Shown piece by piece: positions 8,531 to 16,547 of a stretch of 43,866 nucleotides of DNA. The stretch comes from Nitrososphaerota archaeon. GTDB taxonomy: Archaea; Thermoproteota; Nitrososphaeria; Nitrososphaerales; Gagatemarchaeaceae. Where the stretch lies: contig JAPCJO010000005.1 of NCBI GenBank assembly GCA_027886905.1, forward strand, positions 13,726 to 57,591. Reading direction: 5' to 3'. Under the pieces are notes generated by a model. It ran no database searches. It was not told the DNA's origin and saw only the letters and a list, made by a program, of their open reading frames with translations. Each line of letters opens with the position of its first letter. The stretch's first letter is position 1. Made by a program: the position numbers and the translations under genes.

Positions 8531-9544
8531 GTGACGGAGGCGCCGTCCCGACTCTACGCGGGCTTCGACGGCGGCGGCACGCGGACGACTTGCGTCATCT
8601 GCGATGCCGAAGGCTCCGTCCTCGGGGTGGGGTCAGGGGGCCGCTCCAACTACCACAACACCGGGTTGCGGAACGCCCTGGCCTCCCTCAAGCGGTCCTT
8701 CGAGGGCGCGCTCGCGCAGTCCGGGGTCGGCAGCGACGGGCTCGTCTTGGAGGCGTGCTTCGGGCTGGCGGGGCTCGACTCGCCCGAGGACGTGGCGACG
8801 ATGAAGCGCGGCATCAAGTCCATAGAGCTCGGCCCTGGCCGGAGGCGAGGCGACCTCGTCGTGAACGACTGGCGCACGGCAGTGACGGGGGCGTTCATAG
8901 ACGAGCCGGGCGTCACCCTGATTGCCGGGACGGGCTGCGTGGCCGCGGCACAGAGCCGGGGAGGCCGGAGGGTTGTCCGAGTGGGCGGGTGGGGGCACGT
9001 CGTGGACGACCGGGGGAGTGCCTACGACATAGGGAGGGACGCACTCTACGCGGCCATGACGGACTACGACGGGCGAGGCCCCAAGACGGCCTTGCTCGGG
9101 CTCATAAAGAAGAAGCTCGAGGTGAGCGAGCCACGGGGGATAATCGCGCGCGTCTACGCCGGGCACATGTCTGTCTCGGAGATAGCCTCCCTCTCTGCCC
9201 TGGTAAGCCAAGCCGCGGGCGACGAGGACCGGGTCGCCCTGGCGATACTCGGAGAGAAGGGCGGGATCCTCGGGGAGCTTGTCGTGTCGGCGGCGTCCAA
9301 GCTCGAGATGCTTGACGCGAGCTTCGGGGTGTCCTTGAACGGGGGCGTCTTCAAGGCGGGCAGGCCAGTCCTCGGGCCGCTGGAGGAGACCATCCGCGCG
9401 GCGGCTCCCAGGGCGAGAATCGTCGACCCGAAGCTCCCCCCGGCATGCGGCGCTGTCGTCCTGCTCCTCAGGAGGGCGAGGGCGGACGTAGACGGCACCC
9501 TCGTCGCTCGGATGAAGGCCTCCATGAAGACGGCGATGCGATGA
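8531..9544 (+). CDS. BadF/BadG/BcrA/BcrD-type ATPase, N-acetylglucosamine kinase-like
   Basis: This 337-residue ASKHA-fold protein starts at GTG 8531, three bases after the oxidase stop. Phosphate-1 loop FDGGGTRTTCVICD lies at residues 12-25 and a SNYHNTG sugar-contact-like segment near 40. NDWRTAV holds the probable catalytic Asp (about 115). Phosphate-2 loop LIAGTGCVAA is followed by VGGWGHVVDDRGSAYDIG, and the C-terminal LNGGVFKAG is the third nucleotide-binding segment. This is the layout of eukaryote-type GlcNAc/glucosamine kinases of the BadF family. The acceptor sugar is not determined; pairing with a hydroxyacid oxidase hints at sugar or sugar-acid catabolism (inference). No CxxC signature of the benzoyl-CoA reductase activases is present, which argues against that alternative. 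Confidence 0.82.
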   Translation: MTEAPSRLYAGFDGGGTRTTCVICDAEGSVLGVGSGGRSNYHNTGLRNALASLKRSFEGALAQSGVGSDGLVLEACFGLAGLDSPEDVATMKRGIKSIELGPGRRRGDLVVNDWRTAVTGAFIDEPGVTLIAGTGCVAAAQSRGGRRVVRVGGWGHVVDDRGSAYDIGRDALYAAMTDYDGRGPKTALLGLIKKKLEVSEPRGIIARVYAGHMSVSEIASLSALVSQAAGDEDRVALAILGEKGGILGELVVSAASKLEMLDASFGVSLNGGVFKAGRPVLGPLEETIRAAAPRARIVDPKLPPACGAVVLLLRRARADVDGTLVARMKASMKTAMR

Positions 9545-9553
9545 GCGGCGACG

Positions 9554-10102
9554 TCACTTCACGAAGAGCGCCATGTCGATCTCGTCCTCGGGCTCGCCCA
9601 CGATGTAGTAGTGCCTCTTCCTGACCCCCTCGACCTTGAACCCGAACTTCTCGTAGAGGCGCAAGGCCCTCCGGTTCTTCGAGAAGACACCCAACGTCAC
9701 TTTCCCGACGCCCTTCTTGGCCCTCGCCCACCGGAGCGCGTATTCCATGAGCTCCGTCCCTATGCCCATCTCCCGGTACCCATCGACCACGAGCATCCCG
9801 AGCACGCGGACGTGCTTCGACTTTTCCGCGTCGCCGTACCTCGTCATCGCGAGGCCCCCCACTAGCTTGCGCCTCCCATCCTCGCCCACCTCGGCCACGA
9901 TGGCGAGGCATCCCTTGTCCCCGAAGAGCTTCCCCATCGACTTCTTCCTCTCCTGGGTCACCCGCTCGGTGAAGGTGTACCTCCCCTCGTCCGCGACTGA
10001 CTGCACGTTCTCCGCGTACTCCTCGAGGTCGCCCGCCTTCGCCCTCCTGATCTTCACCGCTGGTCTCGCCGATTCGGCCTTGCCCACCTGAGCTCCCCAC
10101 AT
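9554..10102 (-). CDS. GNAT-family N-acetyltransferase
   Basis: This protein has 182 residues from ATG 10102 (MWGAQVGKAES). The GNAT core follows a short basic lead: VKIRRAKAGD, then the acetyl-CoA pyrophosphate-loop motif REMGIGTELMEYAL after the VLGMLVVDGY strand, then SKNRRALRLYEKFGF typical of RimI/phosphinothricin-acetyltransferase-like enzymes, and YYIVGEPEDEIDMALFVK at the end. Substrate unknown: a protein N-terminus, an amino acid or a small amine are all possible. GCTTATTATC (minus reading of 10121-10130) is about 24 bases before this ATG, so longer N-terminal extensions of the open frame are rejected. It converges on the kinase gene with a 9-base gap. Confidence 0.85.
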   Translation of the reverse strand: MWGAQVGKAESARPAVKIRRAKAGDLEEYAENVQSVADEGRYTFTERVTQERKKSMGKLFGDKGCLAIVAEVGEDGRRKLVGGLAMTRYGDAEKSKHVRVLGMLVVDGYREMGIGTELMEYALRWARAKKGVGKVTLGVFSKNRRALRLYEKFGFKVEGVRKRHYYIVGEPEDEIDMALFVK

Positions 10103-10261
10103 CGATTTCGGGCATGCCGCGATAATAAGCTGCCGCGATTCCCGAGGCCCATAGACCAATGCACCAAACGCGTTATATTCAGAATCAGGCCCGATTGCTT
10201 CCTGTCGCAGAAGACCCGACGGCCGGGGGAAGGCGATGCTTAATTGAGCGGTACTCTCACT

Positions 10262-12727
10262 ATGCCCAGACACACGTTGGCCTCTCTCGGGCAAGGCAAG
10301 CGCTTCGCAAGGAAGGGGAGCGCGCCTTCCGCCATCGCCGCAGTCGCTGTCCTCATCCTGCTCGCGTCGTTCCCGCAGTCGCACGCGGGGACTCCGACCA
10401 GGGGCTCCCGCTCCACCGGCGGCCCCGCCCTGTCACCACGCCCCGCCTCGATGGGGCTGGCGGCCGCGCCGGGCGTCGAGGCATTGCAGCCCTCGCCCTC
10501 CCCCGCCTACGACGAGCAGCTCGGCACCACCTTCACCCAGGACTTCAGCTCGCTCGCCTACAACGTCACCGCCCTCGGGCAGGCGGATGCCGACGGCTAC
10601 GGCCCTGGCTACCTCCTGAACGGCTTGACGCCCAACGGCTACTGGTACCAAGTCGGCGTCTCCTACCACTGGCCGGACTCGGACGGGAGCTACTACCAGG
10701 GGTTCGGGTTCAGCTACCAGGTCTACGGGCCGACCGGCGTCTCCTTGTATCCGACCAAGGGGGCGGGGCTGGACGCGTTCTCCGGCACCGTGAACTCAGG
10801 CGACATAGTCCTCCTCAGCCTCACATTCACGGGCTCGAGCGTCGTGATGCAGGCGCAGGACGAGAACACCAGCGCGGTCGCAGTGACGACCTACAGCAGC
10901 GAAGGCGCCTCGTCCTTCGCGGGGGACACGTTCTCCTCGGTCAACTCCAACGGGTTCTTCACCGGCCTGATGACCGAGTGGTATCACGGCGCCCCCTATT
11001 ACGGGAACGAGGGGGAGGTCGCCTACACCAACAGCGGGGTCGCCCTGAGCTCGGCCTGGATGTGGATCGACGAGTTTGAGAGCTCGAACACGGCCCCCAC
11101 CCTCTTCAACAACCAGACCCGGTCGCCCGTGACCATCGCGAACGAGCAGCAGGTCTACCCCTTCGCCGCGGACGGCGCCACGATGTACATCTCCGCCCAC
11201 GAGTTCGTCACGGGCGCTTCGGCCAAGGCGTCGAGGCTGACTCTCACCCCGGCCACGCCTGCCGAGGTAGGGGCCTCTCTCCTGTCCCTCTCCGCGAACT
11301 ATACCCTCGCGGGCCAGCTGCAGACCACCTCGGTCACTCCTGGGGTCAACGTGCTGGAAGCCGACCCGGGGACGATGGTCACGGTCGCGATCGCCCCCAC
11401 CGGCAGCTCAGAAGCCGCGGTCTTTTCCAACAGCGCCTCCGGCAATGAGGTGACCTTCCCGGCAGGCACCAACGCGACATACGTCTACTACCTGCTGGCG
11501 CAGCAGACGGTCTGGTATCAGGTCGCAGGCGGAGGGCAGATCCTCCCCGCGTCTTCGGCCCCCGAGCTCATCTACGAGGGGCCTCCGCCCGTCGCTTCCG
11601 GCACGCTTGCACCCGTGACCACAACTCTGGCGCTCGGCACGACGCCCACAGTGATCTTCGCGCTCGTGGGGTCGGCCATCAGCATCGATGGGACCGTCCC
11701 CGGGGCGGCCGGAGAGCGGTGGGCCACGGACGCGCAAAACCAGACCATCCTCGCGCCGAACTCGCTCCCAGACCCGATTGAGTTCTACCACCAATACGAT
11801 GTCTCGGTAAGCTACTCAGTCGTCGGGGGCGGGACGCCCCCGCAAGTCCCGGAGTTCGACTCCACCGCGTTCGGAGGGCCGGTGGTAGTCTCTTTGATGC
11901 ACGACGCGACGACGAGCTGGTTGGACGCGGGAAGCTCCTATTCCTTCACTCAGTTCCTCAACGGCTCGACCCCGACGGAGAGGTGGATGCAATCCGCGGG
12001 CGTTATGGCCTCGCAAGCAGACTTCGGCACACCTTTTCCTAGCGTCTCCGCTCCGAACCAAAATATCACGGGAGAGTATGTTCACCAATACTACGCAGAC
12101 TTGAGTGCAAACGAGGCCAGTGGCGGCTCAATCACAGGAGACTACTCTAGCACGCAAGGCGCAGGCTCCATCTCTTCTGGTCAAGGTTGGCTCGACGCAG
12201 GACTCAACTTGACCTTGAAACCTACGCCAAACCGGGACTGGCAGTTCGAGGACTGGACCGGCTCGGGCGCCGGCGCGTACAACGGGACACGCCCGACCAT
12301 CAACGCCACGGTGACAGGCCCCCTAAACGAGAGCGCCACATTCTACCCCCAGCTTGTCATCTCTGCGGACGGGGGCACAAACGTCGCCTACTCATACGGC
12401 TCTAACTCCGGGACGGTTCAAGCCGGGACCACCAGGACCCTCTATGTCCCTCCCTCCACCAACGTGACCCTGCGAGCGACCCCGTCGCTCTTCTTCTACT
12501 CCTTCGCCTCGTGGCAGGGGACGGGCCTGTCCAAGGCGACGAAGCCCTCGCTGGGGCTTGTGGTGGACTCTCCTAGCGCGGTCACCGGGGCTTCCACATA
12601 CGACTACCCTGTCGTCCTGGGCTTGGCGATTGCCGCCGCCCTCGTAATCATCCTGGCCGTCTCCCTCATGGCACGCAGCCGCCGCCAGCGGGAGGATGCC
12701 TACGGCTTTAGAACGTCGTATCCCTGA
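10262..12727 (+). CDS. large secreted, C-terminally anchored surface protein with Flg_new-like repeats
   Basis: The protein has 821 residues from ATG 10262; an in-frame TTG at 10244 is a possible alternative. A basic head (RFARKG) and hydrophobic helix SAIAAVAVLILLASFPQ form the export signal. The first ~250 residues are aromatic- and Gly-rich beta structure (NGYWYQVGVSYHW, GFGFSYQVYGPTG), a type seen in archaeal surface proteins and thermopsin relatives. No protease active site was identified. The last third carries repeats of the Flg_new/InlB-B kind (WQFEDWTGSGAGAYNGT, FASWQGTG). It ends with a helix (VVLGLAIAAALVIILAVSLM) and an RSRRQR stop-transfer patch. Many N-x-S/T sequons suggest N-glycosylation. 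Likely an adhesin or envelope protein; the ligand is unknown. Confidence 0.8.
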   Translation: MPRHTLASLGQGKRFARKGSAPSAIAAVAVLILLASFPQSHAGTPTRGSRSTGGPALSPRPASMGLAAAPGVEALQPSPSPAYDEQLGTTFTQDFSSLAYNVTALGQADADGYGPGYLLNGLTPNGYWYQVGVSYHWPDSDGSYYQGFGFSYQVYGPTGVSLYPTKGAGLDAFSGTVNSGDIVLLSLTFTGSSVVMQAQDENTSAVAVTTYSSEGASSFAGDTFSSVNSNGFFTGLMTEWYHGAPYYGNEGEVAYTNSGVALSSAWMWIDEFESSNTAPTLFNNQTRSPVTIANEQQVYPFAADGATMYISAHEFVTGASAKASRLTLTPATPAEVGASLLSLSANYTLAGQLQTTSVTPGVNVLEADPGTMVTVAIAPTGSSEAAVFSNSASGNEVTFPAGTNATYVYYLLAQQTVWYQVAGGGQILPASSAPELIYEGPPPVASGTLAPVTTTLALGTTPTVIFALVGSAISIDGTVPGAAGERWATDAQNQTILAPNSLPDPIEFYHQYDVSVSYSVVGGGTPPQVPEFDSTAFGGPVVVSLMHDATTSWLDAGSSYSFTQFLNGSTPTERWMQSAGVMASQADFGTPFPSVSAPNQNITGEYVHQYYADLSANEASGGSITGDYSSTQGAGSISSGQGWLDAGLNLTLKPTPNRDWQFEDWTGSGAGAYNGTRPTINATVTGPLNESATFYPQLVISADGGTNVAYSYGSNSGTVQAGTTRTLYVPPSTNVTLRATPSLFFYSFASWQGTGLSKATKPSLGLVVDSPSAVTGASTYDYPVVLGLAIAAALVIILAVSLMARSRRQREDAYGFRTSYP

Positions 12728-12731
12728 GAAG

Positions 12732-13067
12732 CTACGCCTTCGGAGCGCGAGGCTTGGCTCCGGGCCTGAACATGGCCTGGATCAGGGCCAGCACGACGAG
12801 CGCGACTATGACCAGCCCGATGGTGTATCGCAGGTGGATGAAGTGGTAGGTGGATAGGAGAGCCACGATTGCTCCGGACCCCGAATAATACAGCCTCTCC
12901 TGCTTGTTCTCCATGAAGAGGCCGAACACGAACGCCCACAGCCCGCTGAGCAGGAGGATCGCGGGGAGCGTCTCGCCGGCGCTGAGCACCCCCAAGAACA
13001 GGAACGCGAGCGGCAGGAGGACAGTCGCGATGAGACCGACGCCCAGTCCAATCCTCCTCACCCTCAC
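12732..13067 (-). CDS. small integral membrane protein
   Basis: This 111-residue protein has four predicted membrane helices: LGVGLIATVLLPLAFLFLGV, LPAILLLSGLWAFVFGLF, a weaker one around GSGAIVALLSTYHFI, and TIGLVIVALVVLALIQAMF. A basic PGAKPRAPKA tail probably faces the cytoplasm. GTG 13067 is chosen because CCTTATTAGT (minus reading of 13093-13102) sits about 30 bases upstream. It converges on the surface-protein gene with a 4-base gap. No family is recognised and nothing in the sequence gives a function. Confidence 0.75.
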   Translation of the reverse strand: MRVRRIGLGVGLIATVLLPLAFLFLGVLSAGETLPAILLLSGLWAFVFGLFMENKQERLYYSGSGAIVALLSTYHFIHLRYTIGLVIVALVVLALIQAMFRPGAKPRAPKA

Positions 13068-13125
13068 ACCCAGAGGCGTAGAGGGCTCCGGTAACTAATA
13101 AGGTCGCCCCGCCGCCTGCGGGCAC

Positions 13126-13365
13126 CTACGGGTACTTCTCAGCGATTATGGTGTTCGTGCTCGTGACGCTCTCTATCTTCCTGACCTCCGTGTTCACGAT
13201 GTTGTTGAGCTCGGCCATCGTCTCCGCTTCGACTATCGCGATGATGTCGTAGACCGCGTACACCTCGTAGACCTCCCTGACGCCCTTCAGCCCTCTTAGG
13301 CGGTTCACGACATCCTTGTCCGTCCCCACCTTGACGTTCATCATCACGAACGCGAGTATCGCCAT
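13126..13365 (-). CDS. stand-alone Lrp/AsnC ligand-binding (RAM) domain protein
   Basis: The whole 79-residue protein is a single alpha-beta RAM/ACT-like domain: AILAFVMMNVKVGTDKDV, LKGVREVYEVYAVYDIIAIVEA, then VNTEVRKIESVTSTNTII. In full-length Lrp/AsnC regulators this domain binds amino acids and builds octamers; here the helix-turn-helix half is absent. Such RAM-only proteins are widespread in archaea and may act as amino-acid sensors or as partners of full-length Lrp proteins. ATG 13365 is preceded by GGGAGGTC about nine bases upstream, a strong Shine-Dalgarno. This gene therefore appears to have a leader, with the TATA-like GATATTAATC at 13418-13427. Confidence 0.85.
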   Translation of the reverse strand: MAILAFVMMNVKVGTDKDVVNRLRGLKGVREVYEVYAVYDIIAIVEAETMAELNNIVNTEVRKIESVTSTNTIIAEKYP

Positions 13366-13417
13366 TGGGGCCGACCTCCCATCGGGCTCAATTTCTCCAT
13401 CCTGCCTGGGCGGCCCG

Positions 13418-13427
13418 GGATATTAAT
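13418..13427. promoter_or_regulatory. TATA-like box between the RAM protein and the MFS gene
   Basis: GATATTAATC is nearly symmetric and could serve the minus-strand RAM gene with a ~30-base leader carrying its strong Shine-Dalgarno. It could also serve the MFS gene about 115 bases to the right. Confidence 0.4.
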
Positions 13428-13540
13428 CAGTCACCGGGCTCCTGAGTCGGGACGGCCTGCGCCGTGCGGCGCATCACTACCGTTATTACCGCTGCCCCGG
13501 GCGACGAGGGGATACAGAGAGGCCACCGGTGTAGAAGCGA

Positions 13541-14998
13541 TTGCAATACAAATGGATCGTCCTTTCCAACACCACCCTCGGCACCCTGATGGCGTCGCTG
13601 GACACCAACATCGTCCTGATCGCCCTCCCTACGATCTCGAGGGAGCTCCGCGCGACCTCCTTCTTCGACCTTCTGTGGGTGCTCCTGGGGTACCAGCTCG
13701 TCAACGGCTCGCTCCTCGTGAACTTCGGCCGCCTCTCCGACATGTTCGGGCGTGTCAGGCTCTACACCTTCGGGTTCGCCATCTTCACGGTGGCCTCCGC
13801 GCTCGCGAGCCTTTCCCAGACCGGCGAGCAGCTCATCGCGTTCAGGCTGATGCAGGGGGTGGGCTCGGCCTTCCTCTTCTCCAACAGCGGCGCCATAATC
13901 ACCGACGCGTTCCCGGAGAACGAGCGTGGGAAGGCGCTCGGGATCAACCAGGTCTCCATCGTGATCGGGACACTGATGGGGCTGGTCCTCGGCGGGGTGC
14001 TGACCGCCGTCGGCGGCTGGCAGTCCATCTTCTACGTCAACATCCCCATCGGGATCTTCGCGACGCTCTGGTCTCATTACAAGCTGAAGGAGCTGGCCGT
14101 GATAAGGAAGGGCCAGAAGATAGACGTCCTCGGAAACGTGACCTTCGCCGGCGGCCTCGCCGCGGTCCTTGCAGCGATCACCCTAGACGCCGTCTCCCTG
14201 CTAGCGCTGGACCAGTTCGTCCTGCTGTTCGGGACGGGCGTCGGCCTCCTCGCTGCGTTCGTCGCCATCGAGCAGAGGGTCAAGGAGCCCATGCTCGACC
14301 TCGCGCTCTTCAGGATAAGGCTCTTCACCGCAGGGACGGTCGCCAGCCTCTTCAACTCGCTGGCGAGGGGGGCCGTTACCCTTGTGCTCACCTTCTACCT
14401 TCAGGGGCCTTCGATGGGGTTGGACGCCCTCTCGGCTGGCATATTCCTCATCCCCCTCTCGGTCTCCATCGCCCTCCTCGGGCCGCTGAGCGGCTACCTC
14501 TCGGACAAGCACGGGCCGAGGTTCTTCGCCACGTCGGGGCTCCTCGTCTCGAGCATCGGCTTCCTCCTCCTCTCGACCATAGGCAGGACGATCACGTTCT
14601 GGCAGCTCGCCCTACCGCTGGCGCTCGTCGGCGCGGGGATAGGGCTCTTCCAGTCGCCCAACAGGGCGTCGGTGATGAACTCCGCACCTCCGGCCCTCAG
14701 GGGGATTGCGACGGGGACCACGACGACCGTGTTCATCGCGGGCGCGAGCTTCAGCCTCGGCATCGCCTTCTTCGTGCTCACCAGGGGCGTGCCCATAGCG
14801 GACCTCCAGACCATCTTCGTCGGCGGGACCGCCCTCAGCAACGCCCCCTGGATCGGGAACTTCATCTCCTCCATCCACACGGTCTACTACCTGTCCACGG
14901 TTTTCTTGCTCCTAGGGATCATCCCCTCGGTCCTTAGGGGCCCGGGCAGAAGCCGCGCGCCGCCCATCGAGGAGGTCGGCGAGCCACCCGAACCCTAG
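13541..14998 (+). CDS. MFS drug-efflux transporter, DHA2 (EmrB/QacA) family
   Basis: The protein has 485 residues from TTG 13541 (MQYKWIVLSNTTLGTLMASL), the typical start of archaeal DHA2 pumps. The first helix carries LDTNIVLIALPTIS, the DHA2 motif D1-like segment. Motif A is present as GRLSDMFGRVRLY (about residues 65-77), followed by the FRLMQGVGSAFLFSNSGAIITDAFPENERGKALG region. Hydrophobic segments suggest about 14 membrane helices, as in proton-coupled multidrug exporters. The C-terminal tail is basic and Pro-rich. Substrates cannot be inferred. It is divergent from the RAM gene and 196 bases before the P-II gene. Confidence 0.88.
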   Translation: MQYKWIVLSNTTLGTLMASLDTNIVLIALPTISRELRATSFFDLLWVLLGYQLVNGSLLVNFGRLSDMFGRVRLYTFGFAIFTVASALASLSQTGEQLIAFRLMQGVGSAFLFSNSGAIITDAFPENERGKALGINQVSIVIGTLMGLVLGGVLTAVGGWQSIFYVNIPIGIFATLWSHYKLKELAVIRKGQKIDVLGNVTFAGGLAAVLAAITLDAVSLLALDQFVLLFGTGVGLLAAFVAIEQRVKEPMLDLALFRIRLFTAGTVASLFNSLARGAVTLVLTFYLQGPSMGLDALSAGIFLIPLSVSIALLGPLSGYLSDKHGPRFFATSGLLVSSIGFLLLSTIGRTITFWQLALPLALVGAGIGLFQSPNRASVMNSAPPALRGIATGTTTTVFIAGASFSLGIAFFVLTRGVPIADLQTIFVGGTALSNAPWIGNFISSIHTVYYLSTVFLLLGIIPSVLRGPGRSRAPPIEEVGEPPEP

Positions 14999-15070
14999 GG
15001 CAATCGAATGGTGACCGGCCAGGAATGAACATGTGTACGCGTGCTATAAATATGGCCGGGACGATTGCAG

Positions 15071-15090
15071 TTGCACTATTTATAGTGCAA
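15071..15090. repeat. operator-like palindrome, 9-bp arms
   Basis: TTGCACTATTTATAGTGCAA has perfect 9-base arms around a TT centre. It lies where a transcript from the 15042 TATA box would begin, so a bound protein could block or redirect initiation. Confidence 0.6.
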
Positions 15091-15091
15091 A

Positions 15092-15105
15092 TACAAACGT
15101 TTGTA
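15092..15105. repeat. perfect 14-bp palindrome
   Basis: TACAAACGTTTGTA is fully self-complementary. It starts two bases after the first palindrome and ends just before the strongest TATA box at 15108. Confidence 0.6.
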
Positions 15106-15194
15106 GACTATATATAATAAAAATCCAAGTGTAAGCTTTCGGCGCAACCTTTAAGTAAAACCGCGGTCACTGACTCTTCAAGGCGAAAACAGTC

Positions 15195-15566
15195 TTGAAG
15201 AAGATTGAAGCGATAATCAGAAGGGAAAAGTTCCCCGCGGTCGACGCCGCCCTGAAGCAGTTGGGTGTCGGCGGACTGACGGTCGAGGAAGTGGCAGGCA
15301 GGGGTCGCGCGAGGCACACGACTACAGTCCTAGCGAAGGGCAGATGGAACTACGAAGAGGAGTACATCAAGCACCTCAAGCTGGAGATCCTAGTCCAGGA
15401 AAGCAACGCGCAGCGCGTCATCGACGCCATCATGGCCAACGCCTCCACATCATCAGTGGGAGATGGGAAGATCTTCGTCTCATCCGTAGACGAGGTCTTA
15501 GACATCGGCTCAAAGGCAGTCGACGAGAAGGCCGTCACCTTCGCGACCGTCCCAACGCAGAACTAG
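15195..15566 (+). CDS. P-II family nitrogen regulatory protein (GlnB/GlnK-like)
   Basis: This 123-residue protein starts at TTG 15195 (MKKIEAIIRREKFPAVDAAL), matching the P-II beginning. The B-loop signature SSVGDGKIFVSSVDEV (about residues 88-103) binds ATP/ADP. The T-loop region GRGRARHTTTVLAKGRWNYEEEY is about two residues longer than in typical GlnK and lacks the usual GAEY tip, though Tyr residues are present. P-II trimers sense 2-oxoglutarate and adenylate charge and plug ammonium channels or control enzymes. No amtB or glnA is adjacent, so the partner is unknown. Expression probably depends on the palindrome/TATA region directly upstream. Confidence 0.85.
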   Translation: MKKIEAIIRREKFPAVDAALKQLGVGGLTVEEVAGRGRARHTTTVLAKGRWNYEEEYIKHLKLEILVQESNAQRVIDAIMANASTSSVGDGKIFVSSVDEVLDIGSKAVDEKAVTFATVPTQN

Positions 15567-15642
15567 GGGACAGCAAGAGTCAGGCGCACGCCGCAGGGCG
15601 CCTGGCTACACAATTTTCCTTCGGGCCGAGCAGCCCGCAAAG

Positions 15643-15651
15643 ACATATGTA
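15643..15651 (+). promoter_or_regulatory. TATA-like box of the hydroxylase FAD-subunit gene
   Basis: ACATATGTA is centred about 30 bases before ATG 15677, implying a leader of only a few bases. Confidence 0.5.
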
Positions 15652-15676
15652 GTTTTGAAGATTCTGAAGCTCGGGC

Positions 15677-16537
15677 ATGATCCCGCGCCCTTTTGAGATG
15701 CACTCGCCCTCCACCATTTCAGAGGCGACGCTGCTGCTCAAGAACACCGACGACTCGAAAGCCTTGGCGGGAGGGCAGAGCCTCGTCCCCCTCATGAAGC
15801 TCAGGCTCGTCAGCCCCGCCCACATCGTGGACCTGGGTAAGATACCAGGCCTCAGCTACATCAGGGAAGAGAAAGGCCACTTGCTCATCGGCTCGATGAC
15901 GACGCACAACGAGGTGGCCACGTCTCCGCTAATCGGCAAGAGGTGCGTGACCCTCTCCGAGGCGGCCAGCCGGATCGGCGACCACCAGGTCAGGAACAGG
16001 GGGACCATAGGCGGCACGCTGTGCCACGCGGACCCCGCAGGAGACGTGCCCGCCGCCGCCGTGGCCTTGGACGCGGAGCTCAAGGTCGCCGGCCACCGAA
16101 AGGGGCGCGTCATCAAGGCGAGGGACTTCTTCGAAGACGTGCTGACGACGAGCCTCAGGCGGGACGAGATTCTCACCGAGGTCAGGGTCCGGGTCCTCCC
16201 GCCCAAGAGCGGAGGGGCCTACCTGAAACTCGGGAGAGGCGCGAGCGACCTCGCGACCGTGGGGGTCGCAGCGGTCATCACACTCGACAAGGCGGGGGCC
16301 TGCAAGGACGTAAGGCTCGGGCTTGCCGGAGTCGGCTCGAAGCCCATCAGGGCCACGAGGGCCGAGGACGCGCTGAAGGGCCGGGCGCCCACCGACGACC
16401 TGGTCGCCGAGGCGGGGGAGAGGGCTTCTGAGATGTCAAACCCGTCCTCCGACATAAGGGGGAGCGCGGATTACAAGCGTGAGATGGTCAAGGTCTACGT
16501 GAGGAGGGCCATAAGGCAGAGCCTCGCCAGAGTCTGA
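15677..16537 (+). CDS. molybdenum hydroxylase, FAD-binding medium subunit (CoxM/CutM type)
   Basis: This 286-residue subunit passes electrons from the Fe-S subunit to FAD and an external acceptor. FAD pyrophosphate-binding motifs are AGGQSLVPLMKLRL (residues 31-44) and RNRGTIGGTLCHADPAGD (about 107-124). The C-terminal CO-dehydrogenase-flavoprotein domain begins near AYLKLGRGASDLATVGVAA. The start ATG (MIPRPFEMHSPSTISEA) is typical of the family. The 2Fe-2S subunit follows 10 bases later; the catalytic subunit lies 1.4 kb further, beyond an opposing gene. Medium subunits are shared by CO dehydrogenases, xanthine dehydrogenases and hydroxylases of N-heterocycles, so this gene alone does not set the substrate. 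Confidence 0.9.
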   Translation: MIPRPFEMHSPSTISEATLLLKNTDDSKALAGGQSLVPLMKLRLVSPAHIVDLGKIPGLSYIREEKGHLLIGSMTTHNEVATSPLIGKRCVTLSEAASRIGDHQVRNRGTIGGTLCHADPAGDVPAAAVALDAELKVAGHRKGRVIKARDFFEDVLTTSLRRDEILTEVRVRVLPPKSGGAYLKLGRGASDLATVGVAAVITLDKAGACKDVRLGLAGVGSKPIRATRAEDALKGRAPTDDLVAEAGERASEMSNPSSDIRGSADYKREMVKVYVRRAIRQSLARV

Positions 16538-16547
16538 CGAGGATGGG

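Larger units (their letters stand above)
15042..15160 (+). promoter_or_regulatory. AT-rich control region with three TATA-like boxes and two palindromes upstream of P-II
   Basis: Boxes lie at 15042-15053 (GCTATAAATATG), 15108-15123 (TATATATAATAAAAA core) and 15148-15160 (CTTTAAGTA core). Two palindromes sit between the first and second. From the third box, transcription would start near 15180, about 15 bases before the TTG of P-II. Confidence 0.55.

Noticed and set aside
8531-9544. Benzoyl-CoA or 2-hydroxyacyl-CoA dehydratase activase
   Set aside because: The BadF fold is present, but the Fe-S cysteines of activases and any dehydratase partner are absent.
10159-11079. Overlapping plus-strand frame in the surface-protein gene
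   Set aside because: Arg/Leu/Pro-rich shadow without motifs; the signal peptide and anchor lie in the other frame.
15052-15117. A 21-codon frame (MAGTIAVALFIVQ...) across the P-II control region
   Set aside because: It runs through both palindromes and its ATG overlaps a TATA box; its hydrophobic look is a likely consequence of AT-rich palindromes.
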